Shown here piece after piece: positions 1 to 8,086 of a stretch of DNA of 64,000 nucleotides. The notes beneath the pieces are model-generated. The model searched no databases. It was not told where the DNA came from and was given only the letters and a program-made list of their open reading frames with translations. Origin of the DNA: Planomicrobium soli (GTDB taxonomy: Bacteria > Bacillota > Bacilli > Bacillales_A > Planococcaceae). The DNA lies in contig NZ_PYAT01000002.1 of NCBI RefSeq assembly GCF_003014655.1, positions 62,001 through 126,000 of the forward strand. Direction: 5' to 3'. Both the position numbers and the translations under genes were made by a program. Each line of letters opens with the position of its first letter. Position 1 is the first letter of the stretch.

Positions 1-186
1 ATTACAGAAACTGCAACTCCTAGCGTGAAGAAAATATTGCGCCGCGAGCTGGACAACGCTATCGAGCTTCATGACAAGCTTGCGCAATACATGATCAAAA
101 ACGAAATGTACCATGCTTATGATATTAACGAGCAACTTGAACATGACTTGAAAAAGGCGGATGTCGCCCTTAAATTAAGCAAATAA
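1..186 (+). CDS. CotF-like spore coat family protein, C-terminal fragment
   Basis: The window opens inside a gene read in frame 1 and ending with TAA at 184-186, giving 61 residues. The visible part runs from ITETATPSVKK through RRELDNAIELHDKLAQY to KKADVALKLSK. This pattern, helical with ExHDKLAxYM and a central MYHAYD, is that of the C-terminal half of CotF-type coat proteins (ferritin-like helical bundle). CotF proteins are inner/outer coat components in Bacillus, but CotF-like paralogues also occur in weakly sporulating Planococcaceae. The N-terminal part lies outside the window, so start and full length cannot be judged. A strong bidirectional terminator follows 15 bases after the stop. 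Confidence 0.6.
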   Translation: MTETATPSVKKILRRELDNAIELHDKLAQYMIKNEMYHAYDINEQLEHDLKKADVALKLSK

Positions 187-200
187 TTTATATACAAAAA

Positions 201-239
201 AGGTGTCGGCAAATCGAATGATTTGCCGACACCTTTTTA
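201..239. terminator. Bidirectional intrinsic terminator
   Basis: A perfect 15-bp stem (201-215 with 220-234) closes a GAAT loop and is flanked by A-run 196-200 and T-run 234-238. It separates the plus-strand CotF-like gene from the minus-strand dehydrogenase, whose stop codon lies inside the T-run. Confidence 0.9.
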
Positions 240-1013
240 TTGAGCCGTATAACCGCCATCGAGCACAGCGGCTTGACCAGTGATTCCTCTTGCTTTATCG
301 CTTGCCAGAAACATCGTATAATCCGAGATTTCCTGGACAGTTAAAAGGCGCTTTTGTGGCACAAGCGGATAGATAACTTCTTCAAGCACTTTCTCTAGAG
401 AAACATTGCGGGTTTTAGCCAAATCGTTCATTTGATTACGGACAAGCGGGGTGTCTACATAGCCTGGGCACATGGCATTTACTGTGATGCCATATTCTGC
501 GCCTTCCAGCGCCGCCACTTTGGTCAAGCCGATTACCCCATGTTTTGCGCTGTTGTAAGCAGCCTTGCCCGCAAATCCAACCAAGCCATTAATGGAAGCC
601 ATGTTAATGATGCGGCCGAATCCTTGCTTTTTCATGATCGGAAAGGCGTGCTTAGTAGCTACAAACGGTGCCACCAACATAATTTTAATAAGAAGTTCAT
701 ACTTTTCAGTCGGAAACTCTTCAATTGGCGAAATAAACTGCATGCCTGCATTGTTGATCAGGATGTCTAAAGAGCCGAAAGCTTCTACCGCTGCGTCGAT
801 TGACTGCTTCAAATCCTCTTCGCTCGTAACATCGCATTTCAAGCCGATGCATTCAAAACCTTGATCCGTTAATGTTTTTGCTGCTGTTTCCACAGCTTCT
901 TCATTGATATCCGTCAGCACAATCTTAGCGCCTGCTCTGGCAAAGTCAACGCTGATTTCATATCCAATGCCGCTTGCCGCGCCTGTAATCAATGCAACTT
1001 TGTTTTCAACCAT
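237..1013 (-). CDS. 3-hydroxybutyrate dehydrogenase (SDR family)
   Basis: This 258-residue classical short-chain dehydrogenase has the cofactor motif GAASGIG at residues 11-17, the NNAG motif near 87-90 and the catalytic Ser140, Tyr153 and Lys157. An acidic residue (Asp35) after the second strand predicts NAD preference. The overall pattern (GRIINMASINGLVG, then YNSAKHGVIGLTKVAALE) is that of D-3-hydroxybutyrate dehydrogenases, which oxidise 3-hydroxybutyrate to acetoacetate in the cytoplasm. It lies 24 bases downstream of a GntP-type permease on the same strand, consistent with an uptake-and-oxidation operon. The start is fixed by AGGAGGT shortly upstream. Oddity: position 112, where many SDRs carry an active-site Asn, is Met here. 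A related hydroxy-acid substrate cannot be excluded. Confidence 0.82.
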   Translation of the reverse strand: MVENKVALITGAASGIGYEISVDFARAGAKIVLTDINEEAVETAAKTLTDQGFECIGLKCDVTSEEDLKQSIDAAVEAFGSLDILINNAGMQFISPIEEFPTEKYELLIKIMLVAPFVATKHAFPIMKKQGFGRIINMASINGLVGFAGKAAYNSAKHGVIGLTKVAALEGAEYGITVNAMCPGYVDTPLVRNQMNDLAKTRNVSLEKVLEEVIYPLVPQKRLLTVQEISDYTMFLASDKARGITGQAAVLDGGYTAQ

Positions 1014-1037
1014 TATTTCAACCTCCTATGTTTTCGC

Positions 1038-2357
1038 TTAAAGCCCTAGCCCAAACGAAAACAAAATTATTGCAAGTACTGTTCCGAGCAATGGCACAAT
1101 AACGGTCAACGCGCCTACTGCAGCATATGCGGCTTTGTGCGTTTCTCCGCAAATCCCCTGAATTGTAGTTACTACGTAACCGTTATGCGGTAGTGAATCC
1201 AGCGCTCCGGATGAAATCGCAATTGTCCGGTGAAGAGCATCAGCATTAACACCCATATCCAAGTAATGCGGTGCTAACAGCGGCAACGCAATTGTTTGTC
1301 CACCTGATGAAGATCCGGTCATTCCTGCAATAACACTTACGGCGATTGCTCCACCGATTAGCGGGCTGCCTGGAATATCAGTCATGGCATTTACTGCTGT
1401 TGTAAACGCCGGAACCGCTTTAGCCACCGCACCAAAACCTACTACCGCAGCCGTATTGCCGATTGCAATCAGTGCACCGATTGTTCCTTCTGTCAAAGCT
1501 TTTCCAAGGTTCTGGAAATACTTTCTGTTTAGAACATAGGTAGTAAGAACTCCGCCTAGCAACGCAATAATCAAGGCAGAGGTTTTAAGAGAATCGTGGA
1601 AAATAAACGAAATGATCAATACTACGAATAGTGGGATAAGTCCCAAGATCGGATTTGGCAAATCACGGTTTTCTGCAATCGGATCCGTAGCACGCGCAAT
1701 AAAATGCTCCCCGTTGTTTACCGCTTTATTGATCATGCGTTTTAACCACCAGTAACCGAGAATGGCCATGAAGATTGCTACAAAAATACTTGCTTCCCAA
1801 CCAGCATATGGGCTTGTATTCAAGAAAGGAATCGGAATCCAGTTTTGGATTTCCGGTGATCCTGCCGATGTCATTGTAAAGGTAACAGACCCTAGTGCAA
1901 GTGCTGCAGGAATGAATCGGCGTGGAAGGTCAGCTTCCTTGAACAAACTAAGCGCCATCGGGTACACGGAAAATGCTACAACGAACAAGCTGACACCGCC
2001 ATAAGTCAATACTGCACAAGCAAGTACGATGGCTAGTACCGCTTGCTTCAAACCGAACTTCCCGACGAGCCATTTTGAAACACTATCAGCTGCTCCGCTG
2101 TCTTCCATAACCTTACCAAAAATTGCCCCTAACAGGAACATAGGAAACCATGACGTTATAAATCCTGAAAAACCTGTCATATAATTTGTTAATAAATTAG
2201 CTTCCCCTTCTCCTACCATCTGCGGAAATATAGCCAACCCGCTGAATAAAGCAACGACTAGCGCACACAACGGACCTGCTATAAGCAAATTCATCCCTCG
2301 CATCGTTAAATAAATAAGCAGTGCAAGTCCTCCTACTAAACCAATCATACTCAACAT
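1038..2357 (-). CDS. GntP-family permease, probably 3-hydroxybutyrate or similar acid
   Basis: The 439-residue protein is almost entirely hydrophobic, with about 12 predicted membrane spans, and begins MLSMIGLVGGLALLIYL after a GGGGGAG ribosome binding site. Sequences such as GMTGSSSGGQTIALPLL and GALDSLPHNGYVVTTIQG are typical of the GntP gluconate/H+ symporter family, members of which also carry 3-hydroxybutyrate or other hydroxy acids. Its place directly before the hydroxybutyrate dehydrogenase suggests it imports that enzyme's substrate. It is the first gene of the minus-strand unit, and a cre site lies 53 bases upstream of the start codon. The exact substrate is inferred from context only. 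Confidence 0.8.
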   Translation of the reverse strand: MLSMIGLVGGLALLIYLTMRGMNLLIAGPLCALVVALFSGLAIFPQMVGEGEANLLTNYMTGFSGFITSWFPMFLLGAIFGKVMEDSGAADSVSKWLVGKFGLKQAVLAIVLACAVLTYGGVSLFVVAFSVYPMALSLFKEADLPRRFIPAALALGSVTFTMTSAGSPEIQNWIPIPFLNTSPYAGWEASIFVAIFMAILGYWWLKRMINKAVNNGEHFIARATDPIAENRDLPNPILGLIPLFVVLIISFIFHDSLKTSALIIALLGGVLTTYVLNRKYFQNLGKALTEGTIGALIAIGNTAAVVGFGAVAKAVPAFTTAVNAMTDIPGSPLIGGAIAVSVIAGMTGSSSGGQTIALPLLAPHYLDMGVNADALHRTIAISSGALDSLPHNGYVVTTIQGICGETHKAAYAAVGALTVIVPLLGTVLAIILFSFGLGL

Positions 2358-2409
2358 CTTTTTCTCCCCCTTGCCTTTTTTGAATTCCCCTTATGAATAC
2401 GCACTTTAT

Positions 2410-2423
2410 TGAAAACGCTTTCT
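2410..2423. promoter_or_regulatory. Candidate CcpA cre site
   Basis: TGAAAACGCTTTCT fits the Bacillus cre consensus TGWAARCGYTWNCW at every position. It lies in the divergent region, 53 bases from the GntP permease start, a position suited to catabolite repression of the hydroxybutyrate genes. Confidence 0.65.
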
Positions 2424-2508
2424 TATAACATTATAAAATGTTACAAAATTGTGACTAGTGCGTTTATTTTAGTGTACAGTCTCTTTTAAAATAGGTAAAA
2501 TGAATATT

Positions 2509-2527
2509 AACTATATAATCTATAGTT
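2509..2527. promoter_or_regulatory. Candidate LysR-type operator
   Basis: AACTATA (2509-2515) and TATAGTT (2521-2527) form a perfect inverted repeat around a 5-base centre, 23 bases before the lysR start and in the region shared with the divergent permease promoter. This is where LysR proteins normally bind to control themselves and the divergent target. Confidence 0.5.
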
Positions 2528-2550
2528 TTTAGTTATAGGAGGAAAAGTTT

Positions 2551-3432
2551 ATGGATATTCGACAGCTTTCCTATTTCGTTGAAGTCGCAAAGCACAAAAG
2601 CTTTACTAAAGCAGCTCAGACTCTGCATCTGTCACAACCTAGTTTGAGTAAGATGGTAAAGAATTTGGAAGAAGAGCTGGACGTTACATTATTTGATCGT
2701 TCCGCTCGGCAGATTGCCTTGACAGATGCTGGGGAAGTGGTAGTGGAACAAGCGCAAAAAATTCTTAATAGCCTGGATGATTTATCGGCATCCCTTTACG
2801 ATGTAATGAATTTAAAAAAAGGTAAGATTAAGATCGGACTGCCTCCTGTAATCAGCACTTTGTTTTTTCCGACCATTATTGCTGAATTTCAGCGGATGTA
2901 TCCTGAAGTGGCGATTTTACTGGCAGAAGATGGGGCAAAAAAAGTAGAAAAGAAAGTTTTAGAAGGGGATGTCGATCTTGGATTTGTCATGTTGCCTGTA
3001 GACCACACGAAATTTGATGTGGTGCCATTTGTCCATCAGGAAATCAAATTGCTCGTGCATGAATCCCATCCTCTCGCCAATAGAGATTTAGTTGATTTGA
3101 TCGAATTCAAAGAAGATCGTTTTTTGCTATTAAGCAAAGAGTTTACTTTAAACAGCCGGACCAAAGAATTTTGCAGGAACCAAGGCTTTGAACCGAAAGT
3201 CGCTTATGAAAGTTCCCAGTGGGATTTTATCGTGGGTATGGTCGAAAAAAATTTAGGCGTCACTTTAATGCCGGAGCTTATTTGCGACCGGGTCAAAGAC
3301 GGTCCTTTCAGGACCATTTCCCTTTCCACCACTTTTCCATGGATGCTTGGCATCATTATGGCAAAAAATCGCTATGTACCTTATATTTCCCGTTCATTCA
3401 TTTCCCTGGTAAAAAGCTTACCGAACACATAA
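2551..3432 (+). CDS. LysR-family transcriptional regulator
   Basis: This 293-residue protein has an N-terminal winged helix-turn-helix (residues 1-60, SFTKAAQTLHLSQPSLSKMV) and a C-terminal periplasmic-binding-like effector domain (about 90-290, starting KIGLPPVI). The layout is that of CynR/CidR-like LysR regulators. It is divergent from the GntP permease and dehydrogenase genes, which are its most likely targets, with a hydroxy acid or derived metabolite as the probable effector. The ribosome binding site TAGGAGGAAAAG fixes the ATG. An inverted repeat candidate operator lies just upstream. Target and effector are inferences. Confidence 0.88.
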   Translation: MDIRQLSYFVEVAKHKSFTKAAQTLHLSQPSLSKMVKNLEEELDVTLFDRSARQIALTDAGEVVVEQAQKILNSLDDLSASLYDVMNLKKGKIKIGLPPVISTLFFPTIIAEFQRMYPEVAILLAEDGAKKVEKKVLEGDVDLGFVMLPVDHTKFDVVPFVHQEIKLLVHESHPLANRDLVDLIEFKEDRFLLLSKEFTLNSRTKEFCRNQGFEPKVAYESSQWDFIVGMVEKNLGVTLMPELICDRVKDGPFRTISLSTTFPWMLGIIMAKNRYVPYISRSFISLVKSLPNT

Positions 3433-3448
3433 GAAACATGTATAACTG

Positions 3449-3488
3449 CATCACCCCCTCTCACAATTAGTGCGAAGAGGGAGTGATG
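3449..3488. terminator. Hairpin between lysR and lipA
   Basis: CATCACCCCCTCT (3449-3461) pairs with AGAGGGAGTGATG (3476-3488) with one mismatch. It lies between convergent genes and probably ends lysR transcription, although the downstream T-run is weak. Confidence 0.55.
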
Positions 3489-3503
3489 AAGGAGCTATTC
3501 CTT

Positions 3504-4448
3504 TTAAAATTCGGCGCTTTCTAAAATTTCCCCTTGCGCTTCATAACCTTTCATATACTTGATCCGACGCTGTGCGGAGGTTTCGCTGACTTGTTCATCT
3601 GCGTGGTAAGAAGAGCGGACCATTGGACCGGCTTCGCAATGTTTGAATCCTTTTTTAAGAGCTATCTTCTTCAGTTCCGCAAATTCATCAGGATGGTAGT
3701 ACCGGATAACATCCAGATGCTTTTTTGTCGGCTGCAAGTATTGGCCGATTGCCATAATATCCACTTTATGCGCAAGCAAATCATCCATCGCCTCTAAAAT
3801 TTCTTCTTTTGTTTCACCAAGTCCTACCATGATGCTGGATTTTGTCGGAACATGAGGCGCTATTTCTTTTACGCGCTCTAAAAGCTTCAGCGACCGGTCA
3901 TAAGTTGCAACAGCCCGCACCCGCTTGGTCAGGCGGCGAACTGTTTCAATGTTGTGATTGAAAATATCCGGTTCGCTGTCCATTAGCATATGCAGGCTTT
4001 CGTAATCGCCTTTCATATCGGATGGCAAAATTTCTACCGTACAGCCTGGCACTCTCCGGCGAATAGCTCTGACCGTTTCCGCGAAAACAGCTGCACCGCC
4101 ATCTTTTAAATCATCTCTTGCTACGGCTGTAACTACAACATGTTTCAGTCCCATAATTTCTGCAGACTCCGCTACACGTTCCGGCTCATTCCAGTCAAGT
4201 TCATTCGGAAGGCCCGTTTTGACTGCACAAAACCGGCATGCTCTCGTGCATGTATCGCCTAAAATCATAAATGTTGCTGTTTTTCGCACACTCCAGCATT
4301 CGTGGATGTTTGGACATCTTGCTTCTTCACAGACGGTATTCAAGTTTTTTTCCCGCATGAGCTTTTTCAGCTCAGTATACGATTCATTGGTATTCAATTT
4401 TACTTTAAGCCACTCCGGTTTGCGTATGTACTCTTTGTTTCTTGTCAT
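3504..4448 (-). CDS. lipA: Lipoyl synthase LipA
   Basis: LipA is a radical SAM enzyme that inserts two sulfurs into protein-bound octanoyl groups. With the start at 4448 it is 314 residues. The auxiliary cluster cysteines are 40, 45 and 51 ([12 protein letters not shown]) and the radical SAM cluster cysteines 67, 71 and 74 (CTRACRFC); the C-terminal RSSY motif is present. A longer in-frame start at 4487 exists, but the ATG at 4448 is better: it overlaps the upstream lipM stop as ATGA and gives the N-terminus seen in the family ([12 protein letters not shown]). That overlap implies translational coupling, with octanoyl transfer by LipM feeding LipA. The operon lies behind a TPP riboswitch. Confidence 0.96.
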   Translation of the reverse strand: MTRNKEYIRKPEWLKVKLNTNESYTELKKLMREKNLNTVCEEARCPNIHECWSVRKTATFMILGDTCTRACRFCAVKTGLPNELDWNEPERVAESAEIMGLKHVVVTAVARDDLKDGGAAVFAETVRAIRRRVPGCTVEILPSDMKGDYESLHMLMDSEPDIFNHNIETVRRLTKRVRAVATYDRSLKLLERVKEIAPHVPTKSSIMVGLGETKEEILEAMDDLLAHKVDIMAIGQYLQPTKKHLDVIRYYHPDEFAELKKIALKKGFKHCEAGPMVRSSYHADEQVSETSAQRRIKYMKGYEAQGEILESAEF

Positions 4449-5284
4449 GAGTGCGGCACTTCCTTTCTTTCTCTCAAGTAATTCCAATCTTCACTCTTAT
4501 ACTTCTTTTCCAGCTCCAAAGCTTCCTCCACTAAGAGAGTTGGGAGTTCGTATGGCTGTAACTCAATGTCCAGTCCTCTTTCAAAACCTTTTTTGAAAGC
4601 CGCTTTCGCATGGTCAAAGCTGATGGGAGCAGGCAATACATCATTGATAGCGACTGCACGCTTATCAAATGCCTTTCTTGCCCGTTCTTTTACTTCTTTA
4701 TCAGGATATAAAAACAAGTCAAACAGCTTGATCTTATCGATTTCAAGGGGTATAGAGCCGTGTTGGAGAATAACACCGCCTTTGCGTGTCTGAGCGCTTC
4801 CCGCCGCTTTCTTCCCATCAATCACAAGCTCATACCAGGAAGGTTCCTCAAAGCAAACGGCGGAACCTTTTTTCAATCTTTCGTTTCGTGGTATTGCGAA
4901 CCCTGCATTGATTCCAAGCTCTTTATAGCCTTCAAGCAATCCTTTAGATAAAACCAAATAAGCCTCTTTAATTGTTTGCGGCATATCCGGATGGTTTTCC
5001 GAGACAATGACGCTGTATGTTAATTCGTAATCATGCAATACAGCTTTCCCCCCGGTCTGCCGGCGCACAAGTTCAACTCCATAGCGCTCGGCACCAGCCA
5101 AATCGATTTGCCCGTCCACTTTCTGAAAAAAACCGATAGAGATGCCCGCAGGCTCCCACCCATAAAACCGCAGCACTGGCGGAATTTTGCCTGCGCTATG
5201 CCAACTCAGTAATGCTTCATCGAGAGCCATATTGAATGCTGGCGTGCAGTGGCCGGAATCCACAAAAAACCATGTATCTTTCAT
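4445..5284 (-). CDS. lipM: Octanoyltransferase LipM
   Basis: This 279-residue protein belongs to the BPL/LplA/LipB fold and matches the LipM type (about 278 residues in Bacillus). LipM transfers octanoate from acyl carrier protein to the GcvH lipoyl domain, the first step of lipoate assembly. Visible motifs are [12 protein letters not shown] (about 74-85), the catalytic-cysteine region [12 protein letters not shown] with Cys144, and the conserved lysine region GKKAAGSAQ near 157-165. A lipoate ligase would lack this cysteine placement. The ATG is preceded by AGGAGGG. It is the first gene of a two-gene operon with lipA. The leader carries a TPP aptamer and terminator, so expression should fall when thiamine diphosphate is abundant. 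Confidence 0.9.
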   Translation of the reverse strand: MKDTWFFVDSGHCTPAFNMALDEALLSWHSAGKIPPVLRFYGWEPAGISIGFFQKVDGQIDLAGAERYGVELVRRQTGGKAVLHDYELTYSVIVSENHPDMPQTIKEAYLVLSKGLLEGYKELGINAGFAIPRNERLKKGSAVCFEEPSWYELVIDGKKAAGSAQTRKGGVILQHGSIPLEIDKIKLFDLFLYPDKEVKERARKAFDKRAVAINDVLPAPISFDHAKAAFKKGFERGLDIELQPYELPTLLVEEALELEKKYKSEDWNYLRERKEVPHS

Positions 5285-5290
5285 CTTTTC

Positions 5291-5296
5291 CCTCCT
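5291..5296 (-). promoter_or_regulatory. Ribosome binding site of lipM
   Basis: AGGAGG on the minus strand, 6 bases before the ATG and just past the leader terminator. It fixes lipM as the gene served by the riboswitch leader. Confidence 0.85.
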
Positions 5297-5307
5297 TTTA
5301 GTTGAAA

Positions 5308-5343
5308 ATAAAAAGCGCCGCTTCCCATGTCAGGAAGCGGCGC
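5308..5343 (-). terminator. Riboswitch-controlled intrinsic terminator of lipM leader
   Basis: An 11-bp GC-rich stem (5333-5343 with 5315-5325) and 7-base loop are followed on the minus strand by a T-run at 5308-5314. It sits between the TPP aptamer and lipM, the usual place for the expression platform of a terminating riboswitch. Confidence 0.9.
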
Positions 5344-5370
5344 ATGCAGGCGTAAAAAGAAGCATTCGCA

Positions 5371-5460
5371 TACTACTTCCCTCCGCTGGCATGGTCCAGA
5401 TCAGGTTCAAAGGGTCCGAGCAATGCTCGTCTCAGCCGTTTTTCGGCTCCCCTAGTAGTT
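5371..5460 (-). ncRNA. TPP riboswitch (THI element)
   Basis: Read on the minus strand this holds both hallmark elements of the TPP aptamer: GGCTGAGAC (CTGAGA at 5430-5435) and, after the P3 arm, ACCTGATCTGG followed by CATGCCAGCGGAGGGAAG. The ends, ACTACT near 5454-5459 and AGTAGT near 5372-5377, form P1. Terminal hairpins GGAGCCGAAAAACGGCT and CGAGCATTGCTCG are also visible. The aptamer binds thiamine diphosphate and normally turns genes off. The only gene before the next hairpin and start codon is lipM, not a thiamine gene, which is unusual. Confidence 0.95.
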
Positions 5461-5485
5461 AACTTTTTATTTTCAATTTATAGAA

Positions 5486-5514
5486 ATCTTATCATAAAGC
5501 AAATTAAAGAACAA
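5486..5514 (-). promoter_or_regulatory. Likely SigA promoter of the TPP riboswitch leader
   Basis: On the minus strand TTGTTC (5509-5514) and TAAGAT (5486-5491) are 17 bases apart, placing the start of transcription shortly before the aptamer at 5460. Confidence 0.55.
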
Positions 5515-5571
5515 TAAAAAGTAAGAAATTCCCTATTTCACTTTTAGTTTTTTTCGTTTCGAAGAACCATC

Positions 5572-6504
5572 CTACTTTTCTTGCAAAATCTTTTCTATTT
5601 TGTCCATCAATTGGGACTCTATCCGGATTTCTGCCGCTGCTATATTTGACTGCACCTGTTCCGGCCGTTTCCCTCCCGGAATAACAGCGTCAATTCCAGG
5701 CTGTTCAAGCAGCCAGGCAAGCGCCAAGTTGGAGACATCGGTCCCTTTTTGTTCCGCAATTTCTTTCAGCTGTTCCACTTTATCAATGTATTTCTCGAAA
5801 TTTCCTGATTGAAACAAGGGTGAGCTGTTTCGCCAATCCCCTTCTTCCAATTGGAAATCTTTTGAATATTCCCCTCCCAAAATTCCATAGGCGAGTGGTC
5901 CATAAGCAACGACCGAAATATTGTTTTGAACACAATAAGGAAGCAAATCTTTTTCAATTTCCCGTTGGAACATGTTGTACTGCAGCTGGACAGCAGAAAT
6001 TTCAAGACTGCCATTGGCTTGTTTCAGCTGCTCAAGCGAAACATTCGATACCCCGATCGCCTTAATTTTCCCTTCTTGCTTTAAACGGGACAATTCGGCT
6101 ACCGCTTCGCCAAGCGGTGTTTTTTCATCAGGCCAATGAATGTAATATAAGTCTACAGAGTCAAGCTGCAGCCGCTTCAAGCTATCTTCCAAAGCACCGC
6201 GAAGGTAAGCAGGGCTGTTGTTTTTGCTTCCATTCCGCCAATCGCTGCCGCCTTTTGTGGCAATCACATATTGGTCCCGTTCGAATTCTTTCAATACTTC
6301 ACCGACCAATTCCTCGGATCGGCCTTCACCATAAACATCGGCTGTATCGATAAACGTAATTCCTTGCTCAAGTGCGGCGCGCACCAAGTTTTTCCCATCT
6401 TCCTCATTTAAATCCTGATAAAGGTTGTGGCCGCCTACTGCGTTGGTTCCCAGTCCCAAAACTGAAATTTGAAGATCGGTTTTTTTCAACATTGAAAATC
6501 TCAT
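5572..6504 (-). CDS. Aldo/keto reductase (IolS/YccK-like)
   Basis: A 310-residue NADPH-dependent oxidoreductase of the aldo/keto reductase family, acting in the cytoplasm on an unknown carbonyl substrate. It opens LQISVLGLGTNAVGGHNLYQDLNEEDGK, closely matching the N-terminus of Bacillus IolS/YccK proteins. Catalytic residues are visible: FIDTADVYGEGRSEELVG (Asp and Tyr), the Lys in VIATKGG and the His in YYIHWPDE. The C-terminal cofactor loop reads IDAVIPGGKRPEQVQSNI. The ATG has AAAGGGTG upstream. It appears monocistronic, with no neighbour that reveals a substrate. Confidence 0.9.
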   Translation of the reverse strand: MRFSMLKKTDLQISVLGLGTNAVGGHNLYQDLNEEDGKNLVRAALEQGITFIDTADVYGEGRSEELVGEVLKEFERDQYVIATKGGSDWRNGSKNNSPAYLRGALEDSLKRLQLDSVDLYYIHWPDEKTPLGEAVAELSRLKQEGKIKAIGVSNVSLEQLKQANGSLEISAVQLQYNMFQREIEKDLLPYCVQNNISVVAYGPLAYGILGGEYSKDFQLEEGDWRNSSPLFQSGNFEKYIDKVEQLKEIAEQKGTDVSNLALAWLLEQPGIDAVIPGGKRPEQVQSNIAAAEIRIESQLMDKIEKILQEK

Positions 6505-6686
6505 CTGAACACCCTTTCTTATGGATTGATATCTTTCAGGATGGCGCTATAGATAAACGCCACATTGTCCTGTCAGTAGACTCTATTCCCCTTATCTCTT
6601 GTATTATGTCAGTTTTCTGGAAGGATTAAATCTACGATAATGGGGAATTGCAGAAGAAACCTTATTTTTTGAATGGAGGAAAAGGA

Positions 6687-6974
6687 ATGGGTAGATACAC
6701 TTCCCGGAATATTATTTATGGCGGTATTGCTGCCACCGGCATTTATTTATTGCTTAAAAATATTAAAGAACAGAAAAATACGTATTGGATTTACAAGGAC
6801 CACGATATCCGCAATGGAGAGAACGTCGATAAAAAAGAAAGCCCGAACGCCGAGTATGACAATGCGGAAATTGGACTTTCAGAACTTGATGCCACATACC
6901 GCGCAGAATGGACATCAATGGGTTATCCTCTCACGCACCGTGAACTTGAAGAAAACGAGAATAAATACAGCTAG
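6687..6974 (+). CDS. Small membrane protein of unknown function
   Basis: I do not recognise this 95-residue protein. The ATG at 6687 is chosen because GGAGGA lies 6 bases upstream; a longer reading from 6648 has no good ribosome binding site. One hydrophobic segment (about residues 8-22, IIYGGIAATGIYLLL) is followed by a long hydrophilic, acidic tail with EIGLSELDATYRAEW and GYPLTHRELEENE. This suggests a single-pass membrane protein with a cytoplasmic or exposed tail. It is a single gene closed by its own terminator. Confidence 0.65.
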   Translation: MGRYTSRNIIYGGIAATGIYLLLKNIKEQKNTYWIYKDHDIRNGENVDKKESPNAEYDNAEIGLSELDATYRAEWTSMGYPLTHRELEENENKYS

Positions 6975-7002
6975 AAAAAGAAGCCGCTATGGCTTCTTTT
7001 TT
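6975..7002 (+). terminator. Intrinsic terminator
   Basis: AAAAAGAAGCC (6975-6985), loop GCTAT, then GGCTTCTTTTTT (6991-7002). It ends the small membrane protein gene and may also serve the convergent DinB genes. Confidence 0.8.
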
Positions 7003-7012
7003 ATGCCTATTT

Positions 7013-7489
7013 TCACCAGGTATCACCGCCTGAAGGAGGCGGCCAAGTACCGGACATTCGCCGGACCATTACGGCTTGGCCGGCATGATACGTGTTGTGG
7101 AGGGTGATGCCCATCAACCATTCTGCACGTGTTCTTCCCTTGCCTTCTGCACCTTTCTCCATCAAATCTTTGGCCGCCTCTTGTTTTGCGTCCTGTAAAC
7201 CTGCTAAAAACCGGGAAACTGCAGCGTCCCACTCTTCGTTGTTCGCAGGCGCCCCTGACTCCGGCCATGACTCTGTTGCATGTTCCGGACTTTTCGGTGT
7301 TTCTCCTTTTATATAAGCCAACATGAAATCTTGCCAATAAATCATATGATTGAGAAGTTCCCAGATTGAATGCGGGCAATCTCCCGGCTTTTCACCAGCC
7401 GTCCGCCATTCCAGGCCGTCAAATACTGTTGCAGTGTCAACGTGTGCGCCTTTGCCATGCAAGCCATTATGAAAAAACTCTTTTTCCAT
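7013..7489 (-). CDS. DinB-fold protein (second of tandem pair)
   Basis: This 158-residue protein has the DinB/YfiT four-helix metal-binding fold. The likely metal ligands are His48 (LLNHMIYWQ), His131 and His135 (LHNTYHAGQ). Family members are metal-dependent thiol transferases or of unknown function. It lies 12 bases downstream of another DinB-fold gene on the same strand, so the two are probably co-transcribed. The pair is diverged enough that an old duplication or separate recruitment are both possible. The start has AAGGGGGCAGGAG upstream. Confidence 0.75.
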   Translation of the reverse strand: MEKEFFHNGLHGKGAHVDTATVFDGLEWRTAGEKPGDCPHSIWELLNHMIYWQDFMLAYIKGETPKSPEHATESWPESGAPANNEEWDAAVSRFLAGLQDAKQEAAKDLMEKGAEGKGRTRAEWLMGITLHNTYHAGQAVMVRRMSGTWPPPSGGDTW

Positions 7490-7501
7490 GCTCCTGCCCC
7501 C

Positions 7502-7984
7502 TTACCTTTCCGGTTTTATCAAGCTGTGCCCAATCAAATTGGGGGAAACAGGTTTTAAACCAAGTTCCCGCGACCATACCGAAAGTTGCCCGATATGGTG
7601 AATTTGATGAGCTATCACATGGCGCATCACTTCCCCCGCTGCCAACAGCTCCACACTGCCGTCTTCTTGTGGCAGAACCAATGGGCGTCTATCCATTGCA
7701 GGTTCCCATGCGTCTACATATGCCTCTACTTCCGGTCGGAACTTGGCATCTAACGCCTTTACTTTATCCAGACTATTAAATTGCTCAAAATCTTCCTGGA
7801 AGTCCTCTTTTCCTTTTAGCAGCCGAATCCAGCTCCACTCCACATCAACTATATGAAAAAAGGTTTTTAAAATACTCTCCATTCCTCCCGTCCGTTGACT
7901 CAAGAGTTCTTCTTCAGATACATTTTCGCACCAGGTATACCATTCTTCGCGAATCTTCCAGTTGTACCGAAAAAAAGTTTGCAT
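7502..7984 (-). CDS. DinB-fold protein (first of tandem pair)
   Basis: A 160-residue protein of the DinB/YfiT superfamily. His44 (TFFHIVDVEWSW), His126 and His130 (IAHQIHHIGQLS) supply the triad typical of the metal site. No catalytic partner domain is present. Family members in Bacillus include the DNA-damage-inducible DinB, but this protein shows nothing that ties it to damage response. It is the first gene of a two-gene unit; GGAGGGATG precedes the start. Function beyond the fold is unknown. Confidence 0.78.
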   Translation of the reverse strand: MQTFFRYNWKIREEWYTWCENVSEEELLSQRTGGMESILKTFFHIVDVEWSWIRLLKGKEDFQEDFEQFNSLDKVKALDAKFRPEVEAYVDAWEPAMDRRPLVLPQEDGSVELLAAGEVMRHVIAHQIHHIGQLSVWSRELGLKPVSPNLIGHSLIKPER

Positions 7985-8041
7985 TCCATCCCTCCTGAAA
8001 GTTTATTGCTAATCTTTCTATTATCATTCCACGCATACAAG

Positions 8042-8086
8042 AAAAAGCCTGCTCAGAAATCATTCGATTTCTTAGGCAGGCTTTTC
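8042..8086 (-). terminator. Intrinsic terminator overlapping the end of the gtrB-like gene
   Basis: A long stem (AAAAGCCTGC plus AGAAATC against GATTTCT plus GCAGGCTTTT, one bulge) ends in a T-run on the minus strand. The stop codon of the glycosyltransferase at 8053-8055 is inside the stem. Confidence 0.85.

Noticed and set aside
7366-7779. A 137-codon plus-strand reading frame
   Set aside because: It is antisense to both DinB-fold genes, which have clear motifs.
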